Shown one piece after another: positions 25,255-36,780 of a stretch of 64,000 bases of DNA. Made by a program: the position numbers and the translations under genes. The DNA is taken from positions 9,993,095-10,057,094 of the forward strand of contig NC_030858.1 in NCBI RefSeq assembly GCF_000208745.1, given 5' to 3'. The first letter of the stretch is position 1. Every line of letters begins with the position of its first letter. The stretch comes from Theobroma cacao. Its lineage: Eukaryota; Streptophyta; Magnoliopsida; Malvales; Malvaceae. The notes beneath the pieces are model-generated. The model was not told the DNA's origin. It worked only from the letters and a program-made list of their open reading frames with translations, and did no database searches.

Positions 25255-25319
25255 TACAAATGTCCAAGTCTACTAAAAACTGAAGAATTCGTTTTTCCTT
25301 TAGTGGATACCTTGATTGA

Positions 25320-25800
25320 AGAATTCGTAAATACAAAAAAGCTAAACACATATATGTCATCAATGATGAACACCATTAGCCTCATGATGCACAAAGAAGA
25401 CTAAAAACTGAAAGCAAACATGAAAAAGAAATACCATCATCATATATGAGTTCCCTAAAAACTTAAAAATACCTTTGGCAAACTCAAAAATGACAAACTC
25501 ATGTGTTAAGCTTCAAGGGGGTGTGCATGTTAAAATCATTATATAAGAGTCATCTATAACAATATGTAAAGACAAAAAAGCTGAAATTATATATCAGTAA
25601 TCAACGATAAACATCATTAAGCATCATGATGCACAAAGAAGACTAAACCTGAAAGCACACATGCAAAGGAAATACCATCAACATATATGAGTTGACTATA
25701 AACTCCAAACTACACTTGATAAACTCAAAAATGACAAAATCATGTGTCAAGCTCTAAAACGGGGGTGATAAGTTAAGATGACATAAGATAAGATAAGATA
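25320..25800 (+). repeat. tandem duplication of a roughly 240-bp unit
   Basis: Unit 1 (25320-25559) and unit 2 (25560-25800) match along their length: 'ACAAAAAAGCT', 'CATCATGATGCACAAAGAAGAC', 'GAAATACCATCA.CATATATGAGTT' and 'AACTCAAAAATGACAAA'. Each ends in a purine tract (CAAGGGGGTGTG or AAAACGGGGGTG) followed by GTTAA-AT. The same ending recurs at 30755-30818. The purine tract plus TGTTAAAATC looks like a polypurine tract next to an LTR start, so the units may come from the 3' end of a Copia-type element. A short (ATAAG)n run follows at 25784-25804. Confidence 0.7.
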
Positions 25801-26337
25801 AGATGAAATTCTATAGTAGTGAATAACAAATTCAATACATGAAAAGATGGAAAAGAAGATTTCATAAAACTACATAAAACTCAATGGGAAGATAAGAGCA
25901 AATCAGAAAATAAAATTCAAATAAAAATTTTCAAAAAAAAATTCAAATAATGCCCCTAAGGAAAAACCAACAAATTCGATTCATTTCAAGGAGAAAATCT
26001 AAAGTCCTACCTACGTAGGTTGCTATGTCCAAAAGCCATAATCCCGTAGTGAATACCCAACAATACCATTGACAATACACAAATCATAATGATAAATCAA
26101 TGAAGTTCATTAATAGGCAGAACCAAAAGTTGTGAGCCAAATAGTCTAAAAACACTTGCTAAAATAGATGAATTAGTAACACTGAAAAAATCCACTCCAA
26201 ATAAAGGTACACCTACTTTGAGTCAACATGAAAAAACATGTTTTAATACAATGAAAATCAAATTCAATCAACTTATAATGTACTTGCCATTTTGAATATG
26301 TTTTTCACATACAATATGTTTTTCATCTGTCATGACC
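25801..26337. other. AT-rich DNA without recognisable genes
   Basis: No open frame or repeat with a recognisable identity. It ends at the TG start of the LTR at 26338. Confidence 0.5.
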
Positions 26338-29166
26338 CAAATCGGGCAACCGTGACTGGCATGCACAAGCCTGGCAAGCAATGCTCGCAAGACTTGAGAA
26401 AGCCTTAAGATTCGCCTATTCAATATTCAATCCGTGGTATCAAAAACAACATGAGCTTATTTGTATCTTAATGCCCTTTGGCGATACATATATCAAATAC
26501 ACAATATCCATAAGTCATACATTGGTTGTCAATCGGGTTTCGTCCATGCAACCCTTAACTCAACAACGCATCGCACTCAGTGCCTATAATATCTAAAATA
26601 CAAACTTTCTAAATTTTACAATCAGAATGCAGAAGCATTTCATGACTTGGACTTAATGGAGTGGACACTTTGGGAAAGTACCTATTGGATGCCTAAATCT
26701 CGTCCATCCAACGACAATGCTAAGCCACGTAGAAATCTGTGGCGTCACTTATCTGCACATGGTACACAAACGATGTGAGTCATCTAATACTTAGTGACAT
26801 GGGGATGCTAAATGTAGCATATTATAACACATATTATAACAGTAAGGGAGACACATTTATTATATAAAGCCTACATGGCTATTCATCAAACATTTCCAAA
26901 GGTGAAAGTGCAAGGATTATTCTAATATCCTGTATGCACATCACATTAATTTTCCCTTGTCGTGATCTTGTCTCAAACAACACACTCGTATTCGATAATA
27001 AACCAACTCTATGTCTCCAACCAAACATTAAATCCTAGGCTTACAATAAGCCATTATCAATCAATTCCACCAATTGTGAGTGCTTTTTCCTAGGCACTAT
27101 CAAATCTCATCCAGTAGTAAGCCAACGGAACCAATTCACACACAATATGATAGCGACTGGTGAAAAACTAAATCATCATCCAGAATAATCTACCGACAGA
27201 TGGTATCATCAACATAATCATCATCTAGAGTAATCTCCCAACAGATGGTATCGTAAACATGCTCATCACTTGGAGTAGTCTCGATTAGTGGCATCACAAT
27301 ATAATTATCATCCAGAGTAATCTCCCAATGTAATCTCCCAATGGATGATAACACAACTTTATAGGCAAAAATTACAAGCAAGACTACAATCGCTACCCTT
27401 GCTTACCACCATCCCTTCAAGCACTCAATCCTCAAATTCACATGAACATCCGAAATTCATCCATCAGACAAAACATAATTAGTCATGGTCATTGATGGCT
27501 CTATGACTCATCAGTCCTAACTTACACATCGTTAAATTTGGTTCTCGTTCCATTGTTGACATATGCATGTCACATATAATTTTCTCATGAAGCATTCATC
27601 ATACCTTCATATTTAATCAAAATGCCACATCGTGGCTTACAACACAACATATGTAAATATCATCGCACAATATAAATATTTTGACCTAGGCATACTCATC
27701 TAGGTACAAATACATCTAATTATTTATCAGCTCATGCTTCTTAATAACAGGGCATATATATTCATATTTTCTCGACATGTATAATCAATATACTAGCCTA
27801 GGCACACTGATCTAGGCCTAAAATAATGAATCAATGTACCATGGTAGTGCATAACATTATGCCTGATGCATCCACATGTATTTAACCATAAAGCCCGATT
27901 CACCTCGACAATCAGGTACTCTCGCAACTCAATTTTATGCTTGCTGCTCACTCATGCCTTAACTCCAACTCAATCAATCTCACCACTCAACAAATGGGCA
28001 GAATTCTCACTCCCATTTGAAGTCTACCATTCTACAATTATACATTCATCATTATTCACACAATTATTCACTATCTCTAACCCAAATCCTGGCTTTCAAA
28101 TTAATTCCAGCTTCCAAAATACCATAATTCTACACCAACAATTTAAATCTGTATAGTTCCTTCATAAGGGGGTTTAAATCTTACCTTAGTTGCTGATTTG
28201 GCTTACTTTAATCCTAATCTCCAGTAACCTACCAGCTTTAACTTCCTCTAAATCTGAAACATAGGATTTCTAATTATTTAATTGTTTAAATTGAAAACCA
28301 ATTGGTGAAAACTTTAATCTTACTTCTAGATTGGTTTTCTAGGCTCAAATCTCCTTCAGATGGCCTTTAAATTCTACTTGGGAGTGTTAGGTTTCGAAAG
28401 GGGTAGAGAGGGAGAGTGTTTGGCTTTACTTTCTAAATTGGTGGACTACCCAAAGCATTTTATTTTTGCAAGTTTTCACGCATCTATCGATAAATGACAT
28501 GTAGATATTGATAGATCCCTCAGAGTTTCCCCACAATTGGCCTCCATCTATCAATTGATTTTTTGAGTTTATTGATAGATGGTGCACTAGACACTTTTCC
28601 ATTGCTTTTACATGGAAATCTATTTATAGTCTCCGTAGATCTATCGATAGAGCATACCCTTGTTGTTTAAAAGTCATTCTCAAGAGGTCATCTATCGATA
28701 GATATCCTTTGGCTGCCTTCATTTTACTCCTAGGTGGACATTTATAGATAGTTACCAAGAGTCTATATCGACAGGTATTCTTCAATCCTTGCTATCTTTA
28801 GATTCTAACTTTTATCTATCGATAGACCATGAATATTTATCGATAGACCATACTTAAACTTCAATTCTTCATATGTTTATCTTCTCAAATTCATTCTTTT
28901 AAGTTCTTATTTCATTCTCATCCTAATAATCCTCTTAATCTACCATACTTTTGTACATAATTTGTACATTCACATTACAATCTAAGCATTATGCTTAGTT
29001 ATCCAAGTGCCAAACATATGCACTACATCATTTAGGTGCCAAACGTGTACACACACATCATCAAGGACTTACAACAAGCCAATTTTCATATCCACATGTT
29101 CCAAATTAGCCCATCATTTGGATTGGTTCCCATACATGTTTAATGTCAAAAATCGGGAGTGTTACA
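26338..29166 (+). mobile_element. Gypsy-type LTR ('Gypsy C')
   Basis: The block starts TGTCATGACCCAAATCGGG and ends CGGGAGTGTTACA, with TG...CA termini and about 2.8 kb without pol domains. It includes a degenerate tandem repeat (27170-27350) and a cluster of ATCGAT palindromes (28486-28845), several in pairs 21 bp apart. Flanking 5-mers (TCATC and CAATC) do not match well, so it is either an old solo LTR or a fragment. Open frames at 26381-26596, 27190-27381 and 27866-28156 lie inside and are not genes. Orientation is taken from the TGTCATGACCC start. Confidence 0.7.
27170..27350. repeat. degenerate tandem repeats in the Gypsy C LTR
   Basis: Three to four copies of a unit of roughly 60 bp containing 'ATCATC.AGA.TAATCT.CC.A.AGATGGTATC'. 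Copies begin near 27173, 27218, 27262 and 27305 and have diverged considerably. Confidence 0.6.
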
Positions 29167-29204
29167 CAATCATTCTGAGTGATTTCACAAACGTAACATA
29201 GCAA

Positions 29205-29840
29205 ACCATTTATAATCACAATGCAAGAAATCAACTTGAAAGAAAACAATTCACTTTCACCAAAGTAAACATTTCTTGTACAAATCCATTCATCCCATGA
29301 AGCCATAAATGGTCTCTAACATGGGATAGAATCACATAACCAAGTGAATATCAAACAGCATAGTAAATAGCAAATGAACCACTACCATCATCCACTCCAT
29401 TTTCATTATTTTTTAATCAACCAATGAAGACACAAATCCAAAACCACAACAATCAAAAGTAAAAAATAAATGCTTTATTCGAACAGCCTTAATTGAAGGA
29501 AGACAATTAGACGAGTTTAATATTAAATTGTTCATCTCAATAGTGACATAATCATTACTTAAACAACAACAAAAACTTGTAAAGCTAATTAATTTCTTAA
29601 ACTTAACATATCAAAGCATTTATAATCAAAATGCAAATACTCAACTTCAAAGAAAACAATTAACTTTCATAAACAAACCACTACCCTCATCTGTTCCATC
29701 CTTATTATTTGGCAACCATCTAATAAACAACACAAATTCAAAACCACAGCAATAAAAAAAATAAAAACTTTATTTTATCATAATTCATTAACAAAAGATA
29801 ATTCGACAAGTTCCATATTCAATTGTCCTTGTGAACAATG
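29205..29840. repeat. two tandem copies of a dispersed repeat, unit about 400 bp
   Basis: Copies at about 29205-29605 and 29608-29840 (second shorter) share the order 'CATTTATAATCA.AATGCAA', 'GAAAACAATT.ACTTTCA', 'CCACTACC.TCATC', 'CAAAACCACA.CAAT', 'CAATT.GACAAGTT'. A third copy is at 7905-8130, more than 20 kb away. No coding capacity or terminal repeats are visible, so the class is unknown. Confidence 0.65.
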
Positions 29841-30788
29841 GCACTATCGTGTTTTGCATGCATGCCTAACTTATTCCCTCTAATAACATCACCATTTTTT
29901 GGGAAGTCCAACATCTAAAACGGAGCCCAACCCATTACCACTTTCACTAGAAGTAAGCAACCCATCCTAAGTTTCTAGGGTTCTACATTCACATTATTTT
30001 GTATGCATGGATTAAAGAATAGAAATCAAAGCTTCATTCATGGAAAACTAATATATACCAAAGAAGTAAAACCAACTGTCAAACACAAAGTCCGTGCCAC
30101 CTTTACAAAAACTTGGGAAAGAGAAATACTAGAAAAAAGAGAAACACTTATCATCAAGGAGAGAAAACCTTTGCAAAAGCTACCAAAAAAGACATGGTAG
30201 AAAAGAGAGCCATTAGCCAAAGAGAAGCACAACTATTAGCAAAGAAAGAAAATGAGTGCCATTAGCACAAGGCATTGAAGATGTGGCATTAGTAAAGAGA
30301 AAAAGAGAGAAGGAGCTTAATAGTAAGGAAAACCCAAAAACAAATATGAAAATAAGGGAAAAAAAGCCATACGCGCCTTAATTAAAGATAAACAATAGAT
30401 GGAAATGACTGCCAATGCCTTGAAGGTTGAGGAGCAAGAGCACGAATCTAGCTAAGAAAGGCCTTGCATGAAGAAACGTCTTTACTAAGAGGTACTTAAA
30501 AGTAGAAACAAAAAGAAGGGAAAAAAACCCTAAGTATTTGATGAGAGAGAAAAGAAAAAAAAAAGGAAAAAGAAAAAAAAAGAAGGAAAAAGAGGAGTGA
30601 AAGCCTAAAATACCTTCCCATTTTAAGATAAAAGGCAAAAACAACCTCGACATTGTAAAGGAAAAGTCATGAACACCCTCAAGATGTAAGAAAATCCTAC
30701 GCCACCCATTAGTTACTAAGAAAACTCAAAAGTGCCCCTAAAAAACTCCAAAATGACAAAGCTACACGTTAAGCTTTGAAAGAGGTGT
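29841..30788. other. purine-rich non-coding stretch
   Basis: The frame at 30003-30200 is Lys/Glu/Thr-rich and follows simple AAAGAGA-type DNA from about 30030 to 30620, so I do not regard it as a gene. The minus frame at 30378-30653 is its Phe/Leu-rich mirror. At 30755-30788 the purine tract ending TGTGTATG repeats the tail of the 25320-25800 units. Confidence 0.5.
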
Positions 30789-31500
30789 GTATGTTAAAAT
30801 CATGATATATAAGATAAGATAGTAAGGAATGTTTTCTAGTTTTTGTTGTGTCTTAAAAAGTTCTCTAACTTGGTTATTTATAGAGATTTTTCCTAATAAA
30901 CACATATCAAAATGAGAAGTTACTTAATCAACAATTTGAATATCAAATTTTACCATTTGAATATGTCTTTTGAGTTTCCACAAATGCCTTTGGCACTCAT
31001 TTTTGAAAGAAAGATGACCCTTGGAATCACTTGGAAAGAGAAACCAATAGTTAAAGTCTTGAAATTCATATTTGGTCTTGTTAGTCGATAGATTGCTAAA
31101 GTTAGTTGACTAACTTACTCTTTAAGCAAATTTCATATTTGAATTTTCTTCTTTAGTCAATACATAGCTGAAGTTAGTCAAGTTATTACTCACTTTAGAA
31201 GCAAGATTTTACATTTGAGTTTCAAATTTTGTTAATAAATATGGAACATTAATAGATTAAACGTGCCTAGAGTTTTTAATTTTGTCCTTTTTTTCACATT
31301 AATTGATTTCATTACATATACATTAGTCGACTAATCATGCTACTTAATTGATTAACTTATCAAATTAATCAATTAATATTACCTTTCCTTTATATTATTT
31401 TGAAAATATTCCAAAAAAATATAACAAAATTTGATAATTTCAAAATCTTATGCATAAATGAAAGTATCTTTTCAATTTAAAACCTCCACCGTAGTGTAGA
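30789..31500 (+). mobile_element. probable Copia-type LTR fragment
   Basis: It begins TGTTAAAATCATG just after a purine tract, as an LTR after its polypurine tract. From 31084 to 31352 it holds three pairs of GTCGAC-like palindromes 21 bp apart (31084/31105, 31156/31177, 31326/31347), the same architecture as the Sirevirus LTRs. The right end was not identified. Confidence 0.5.
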
Positions 31501-31817
31501 GTGTTGTCAAGCTAATCAAAATTACATGGTTGACTTTAAATCTCTGAACAAAACAATTTTACATGATTAGTTTTGTACTAATCACACATATGACTTCAAA
31601 ACTCATCAACAAGTAGTTTATCATTCATCGGAACTATATATTCTTGGCCAAGTGTCATATATCCTTTTCATGAGTGCAATAACAACCAAGCCTTTGAGCT
31701 TCTAAAAAAGGCACCATTTCCATTAATATATGTTAAATGCATAAGAAGGGCCCCTATAACAAGCACTTCAACTTATTTTATTACTATTATGGGTTCATTA
31801 AGAGGCATGATAGTTTT
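31501..31817. other. spacer left of Gypsy A
   Basis: No feature recognised. The sequence changes at 31818, where the Gypsy A LTR starts. Confidence 0.5.
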
Positions 31818-34737
31818 TGTCATAACACAAACTCGAGGGCCATGATCGGCTCAAGGGTCTAATGGGGAGGTCCCACTTGACCCAAGAAATCCTTAGAACT
31901 ATAGACAATATCAGATAACCAAATAGGAAAAAACTATGGGATGCATCACCATGTATTCATATATAACCATTTTCAAAAAATATCCATATGCATTATCTTG
32001 TGATTAATATGCGAAAACAGAAACATTTGTCAAACATCAGAGTATAAGTCTTCTTGAGGCAAAACCAAAATATAAACATTTATTACGAAATGTAAATAAA
32101 GTCCAAATCCATAAATAGGTAAACAAGACTAGCAGCGTACAACTCAAAGTTGAAGGATTGACATCTACTAGATGCCTTATCAATCACTTACCAAAAACAA
32201 TAAAGGTAGCTTCCCCCTCAAGGACAGTGGGCCAAGCAATCTATTGAATAGAAAAAAAATGAGGAAAACTAATATGTGAGTCACAAAGAGTCCGTGAGCA
32301 AGTATGGGATGGGGAATAAGCTAAGCAGAAGAGTGTTTTAAGAAACTACACTCTTCATAAAAAAATGTAAAAAAGTAGATTTCAAATCTTTTTATGTTTC
32401 GTTTCTCATGTGTAATCAAGTCAATTCAGAGTGTTCCAAATACAGACAAAATCCTTAGAAATCATATTTGGAATTATCAAAGTCAAATGTATCTTAAAAT
32501 CCTTTTAAGAGTGTGAGAAGATCACAAATAAGCCTTAAGTATCAATACTTCCTTTTAGAGTATCGATACCTTTCAAATAGAACGGTACCCAAGGCTTCTT
32601 GGACTCAAGGTATCGATATTTATGCCCTAAGTATTGATACTTTTAGCACAGAATGTCTTCGAAGTTACAAGGATTGATATTCCTAAAAAATATCGATACT
32701 TTTCAAGCAAAATGAAATTTTAAGAATTTTTTAAGAATAAGTATTGATACTTTCTCTTGGGGTATCGATACTTTCTTCCAAAATCCAATTTTTAGCCAAA
32801 AATCTAAAATTTGAAGTTCTAAATAAGTCCATAATCATTTCATTTCAATTTCTAAGAGTTCAAGTACAAATAACAAAGTAAGTATCAAATTCAAATAGGT
32901 GTTCCTAAAACTAGTAACTAGATCAATCATGATCAAGGTTTCAAGTTTCAAAATTAATGCATATCTAATTCTTTCAATCTAAAATTCAAATAACAAAGCA
33001 ATTGTGAAGCACAAACTTAAAAAGGACTAACATAGACAAAGGATAGGGTTTCATCCCCATTATCTGGACACCAAAAAGTATAGTCTTGTACATAAAGTCA
33101 TTAACTTTCAATAACAAAGGGTAAGGTATTAAACTCACCATCTGAATCATATGGAGTTGTGTTGTAGCACCAATATATAGTCTGACGCATTTTAGCCACC
33201 AACTTTCGAAAATAACAGAGGGTGTTGTCACATCTAAATGGTCCGGTACATATAGTCACCGACGTTAAAGTATACAGATCATTATGCACAATATGTAATG
33301 TCTACTATCACTAGCTACAGGTCCTTAACTTAATAAGCTCCATTAAAACATTTTTAGAATATGAGTTTATACAAAATTCATTTTAGAAACAAAAGGTGAA
33401 ATCAATCACCAACAAAATCAAAGGGTTGAAACAAGATTTCTTCCATTGTCATCAACCTAGTTTATCATTTCAAAAACTTTGACCCGATGCTAAGGTCAAT
33501 TCCAAAATCATTTTAAGCACAAATTTTCCAACATAAATTATCATGTCAATTCACAAAAAAAAAAGGTTCAAATTTTGAGATATTGAAACATTCAAAGAGT
33601 ATGTGCCCCATGCACAAAACTAAACACATAATAGGCATATTTACATAGTATATATAGCTTTCATCAAACTTGTTTAAAACTTATCATACAACATCACAAT
33701 CCTTAATATAATCCATGATTCATTGAAAATATGTTTAAATGTAGAATCATAGACAAGGCATGCTTGATTATATCAAAATAATTAAAAACGTCATATTCAC
33801 CCACTTATTTGAAGTGTGCCTATCCTTTTAGCACCTTTCGACGAAAGCTCAACCTCTTCAAAAATACCAACTTCTCTAACAACACTTATCCATGATTAAT
33901 CTATTGTTAAGACCTTGTTCTCTAGGCATAACTACCAAAAATAACCAATAACCCTTTCACTAACTTCTTCACATAATCTTTAATCCAATTATAAGTTACT
34001 ACATCTAACCTAACTATTACTATAAACTTCAACTAGTTAAGGTTTAAAGCAACTTAACCTTTGTGAGCTTAAAAGTACCAAAGTCAATCCAAACACTTAA
34101 GTTTTAGAGAGAGAAACAAATTTGTTAGTACCATAAATTCTAAAAATCAAAAACACAAGTTTAGATGTTTAGAATGAGGAAACCTTACATCCAAAAATCT
34201 TTAGAATCAAAATTTGAGCCTAGGAATGGTTTTCAAATACTTGAAAATGCTTATAATTGATGACAGAGAGTAAAGAGAAAAGAGAGAAAAGAGTGGTTAA
34301 GACTAGTGAGAGAAAGTGTTTTTGCCATTCTGGGAAAATTCGGAGTATTAAGGCTTTAAAATTTTAATACAAAGTTTATATTACCCTTATTCTTTTCAAG
34401 TCTATGATAGAGGTATCGATACTTATGTTCTGGGTTTACAAGTGTTGATAATTATTCATCAAATATTGCTACTTTATTCATCAAATGCATTTCTAGGTTG
34501 CAAGTATTGATACCACGAAAAAATGTATTGATACTTTTAGTCCAAAATGCAGTTTTAAGTTTAAAACAAAGCATTTTGACCCTCTTTGAGTCCCACCTTT
34601 CAATTCGACTCATTGGATTATCAAAACATACATTTTCTAAGTTATAATTGCTCAAAAATCTTATCCAAAAATATTAAATCAATTGCTCACCAAGTTAAGT
34701 TACATTTCTAACCTTAAGTAAAGGTTAGAGTTTCACA
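31818..34737 (-). mobile_element. 3' LTR of Gypsy A
   Basis: It starts TGTCATAACAC and ends AGAGTTTCACA (2,920 bp). On its right, 34738-34752 is pyrimidine-rich, which on the minus strand is the polypurine tract AAAAGGGAGAGAA abutting the LTR. This fixes the element as minus-strand with this as the 3' LTR. The first 500 bp match the truncated 5' LTR at 39749. Clusters of TATCGATAC palindromes lie at 32541-32770 and 34415-34532. The frames at 32986-33289 and 34452-34655 (minus) are inside the LTR and are not genes. Confidence 0.85.
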
Positions 34738-34752
34738 TTCTCTCCCTTTTAA
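34738..34752 (-). promoter_or_regulatory. polypurine tract of Gypsy A
   Basis: The purine run on the minus strand directly precedes the 3' LTR and primes plus-strand synthesis. The open reading frames of the element also lie on the minus strand, in agreement. Confidence 0.75.
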
Positions 34753-34842
34753 GAAAATTTATCCTCAAATTTCAATTAGAGAGTAACTAACCTCTAATTC
34801 TAACAAATGTGGATACTTCGTCTATATCTCGTCCTCAGCCTC

Positions 34843-36385
34843 CTAAGTCACCTTTGTTTTAGAGTGGTTGTGCCAAAGAATTTTCAGCAAGGCTATATTT
34901 TTGGAATGAATTCTCTTAACTTGTTTATCCAAGATCTCCACTAGCAACTTCTCATATGACAACTCATCTCCCAATTGAATCTCCTCATGTAAGATCATGT
35001 GAGATGGATAGAGGTTGTATTCATGAAGTACAGATACATGAAACACTAGGAAAATGCTAGAAAGGTTTGAAGATAGGGCCAATCTATAAACTACTACACC
35101 AACTCTTTTTAGGATCTCAAAAGGTCTAATATATCTAGGGCTCAACTTGCCCTTTTTGTTGAATCTCAAAATCCCCTTAATTGACGAAACATTCAAGAAC
35201 ACATGATCATCAACCTTGAAGTTCAAAGCTTTATGCCTATGGTCGGTGTATGACTTTTATTGACTTTGAGCTGCCAACATCCTCTTTCAAATCATTTGTA
35301 TCTTGTCAGTGGCATCTATAAACTTTTTTGGTCCAAAGAGCTTCCGTTCACCAACCTCAAACAATGCAATGGTCAATCTCCACTTCCACCAGTATTGAGC
35401 CTAATTAGGAGCCATCTCAATATGAGCTTGATAACTACTATTGTAAGCAAATTCCACCATAAGCAAGTGTTGATCCAAGTGACTTCAAAGTCGACAACAT
35501 AAGCTTGTAGCATATCCTCAAAGGTCTATATAGTCCTTTCAGACTATTCATTTATCTGAGGGTGGAATGCTGTGCTAAATTAAGCTTAGTTCCCAAAGAC
35601 TTCTAAAATTTACCTTAAAATCAGCTAGTAAACAAGGTACCTCTGTCAAAGACTATAGTGACAAGAATTCCATGTGATTACACAATGTCATTAATATATT
35701 ATCTACCATACCGTGCCACTTCATAGGTGGTTTTCATAGACTAAACATGTGTAAACTTAATCAAGTTATCCATAATCACTCAAATCGAATTGCATTATAT
35801 ACTTGTGTAAAGTAATCTCATCATGAAGTCCATCAAGATGTGCTATCACTTTCACTTGGGTGCAGGTAAAGGCTATAGTAATCCTGCAAATCTCTTATGC
35901 TTTGCCTTAACCTATTGGCTCACTAGGCACTCAGCCACAAATTTGGCTGCATCTTTCTTCAAGCCTTCCCAACAATATACTTTTCTCAAGTCATGGTAAA
36001 TCTTGGTGGTTTTCGGGTGCACAACACAGGCAAATAAATATGCCTCCTATAAAATCTCTCTCTTATGACCAGCCATATTTGACACATACACTCTCACTCC
36101 ATAGAAGAGTAAATCATCAGAGTCCATTACAAAGTGATGTCATTTCCTCCCTCAAGTAACCTGTAGCCTTGGTCACCTACTTATCTTTATCTTGACCTTC
36201 CTTGATGTGATCTAGTAGCATCGATCTAACTCAAAAATGCATTATTAAAGCATCGTTCTCATTAACTTAAAAATGTAGTCCCAATTTGCCAAGATCATGA
36301 ATACCTTTCATTAAAATTCTCCTATTAATTGATATATCGATTAAGCTCCCCATGAACTTCTAGCTTAATGCATCTGCCACTACAT
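34843..36385 (-). pseudogene. Gypsy A integrase, decayed, with intact C-terminal segment
   Basis: The last 127 codons (35226-34843) form one open frame: VDDHVFLNVS, GILRFNKKGKLSPRYIRPFEILKRVG, VYRLALSS, VFHVSVLHEY, RIHSKNIALLKILWHNH. This is the integrase C-terminal region of Tekay/Del-type Gypsy elements, which ends near a chromodomain-like tail. Upstream, about 36000-35700 keeps the core in pieces: HDLRKVYCWEGLKKDAAKF, LVSQ.VKAKHKRFAGLL, HILMDFMM, IMDNLIKFTHV, and YINDIV. The order matches zinc-binding and catalytic parts of integrase, which inserts the cDNA. Multiple stops break the core. The plus frame at 35260-35502 is an artefact on the opposite strand. Confidence 0.85.
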
Positions 36386-36780
36386 TCACTTTGCTAAGGT
36401 GATAAAGGATAATATAATCATAAGCAACTCCATCCATTGACATTGCCTAAGGTTGAGGTCTCCCAACTCAAAGATATACTTAAGACTCTTATGATCTGTA
36501 TAGATTTCACAAGTTTCTCCATAATGATAATGCCTCCAAATTTTCAATGCAAATATGATGGTTGCCATATCTAGATCATGAGGAAGGTAGTCTTACTCGT
36601 GTGTTTCCAACTGTTTTAAGGCATAAGCTATCACCTTGCCATGTTGCGTCAACACCCACTCTAACCCAACATATGAGGCAGGATAATAAATTGCATATCT
36701 GCCCATACCCTGTGATAAGCTAAGTACTAGAGCTAAAGTTAGACAAGCCTTAAGCTTTCTAAAGCTCTCCTCATATGCCT
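36386..36780 (-). pseudogene. Gypsy A RNase H domain, broken
   Basis: The frame 36568-36386 has [20 protein letters not shown] and [22 protein letters not shown], the Gypsy RNase H segment around the TDHKSL motif that degrades the RNA template. Just upstream, 36780-36590 keeps SLSQGMGRYAIYYP-like and VGVDATWQGDSLCLK-like remnants of the N-terminal part, in other frames. Stops separate it from RT and integrase. The divergence level is like that of the rest of Gypsy A. Confidence 0.75.

Noticed and set aside
26333..29171. Target duplication of the Gypsy C LTR
   Set aside because: TCATC and CAATC agree at only some positions, not enough to call.
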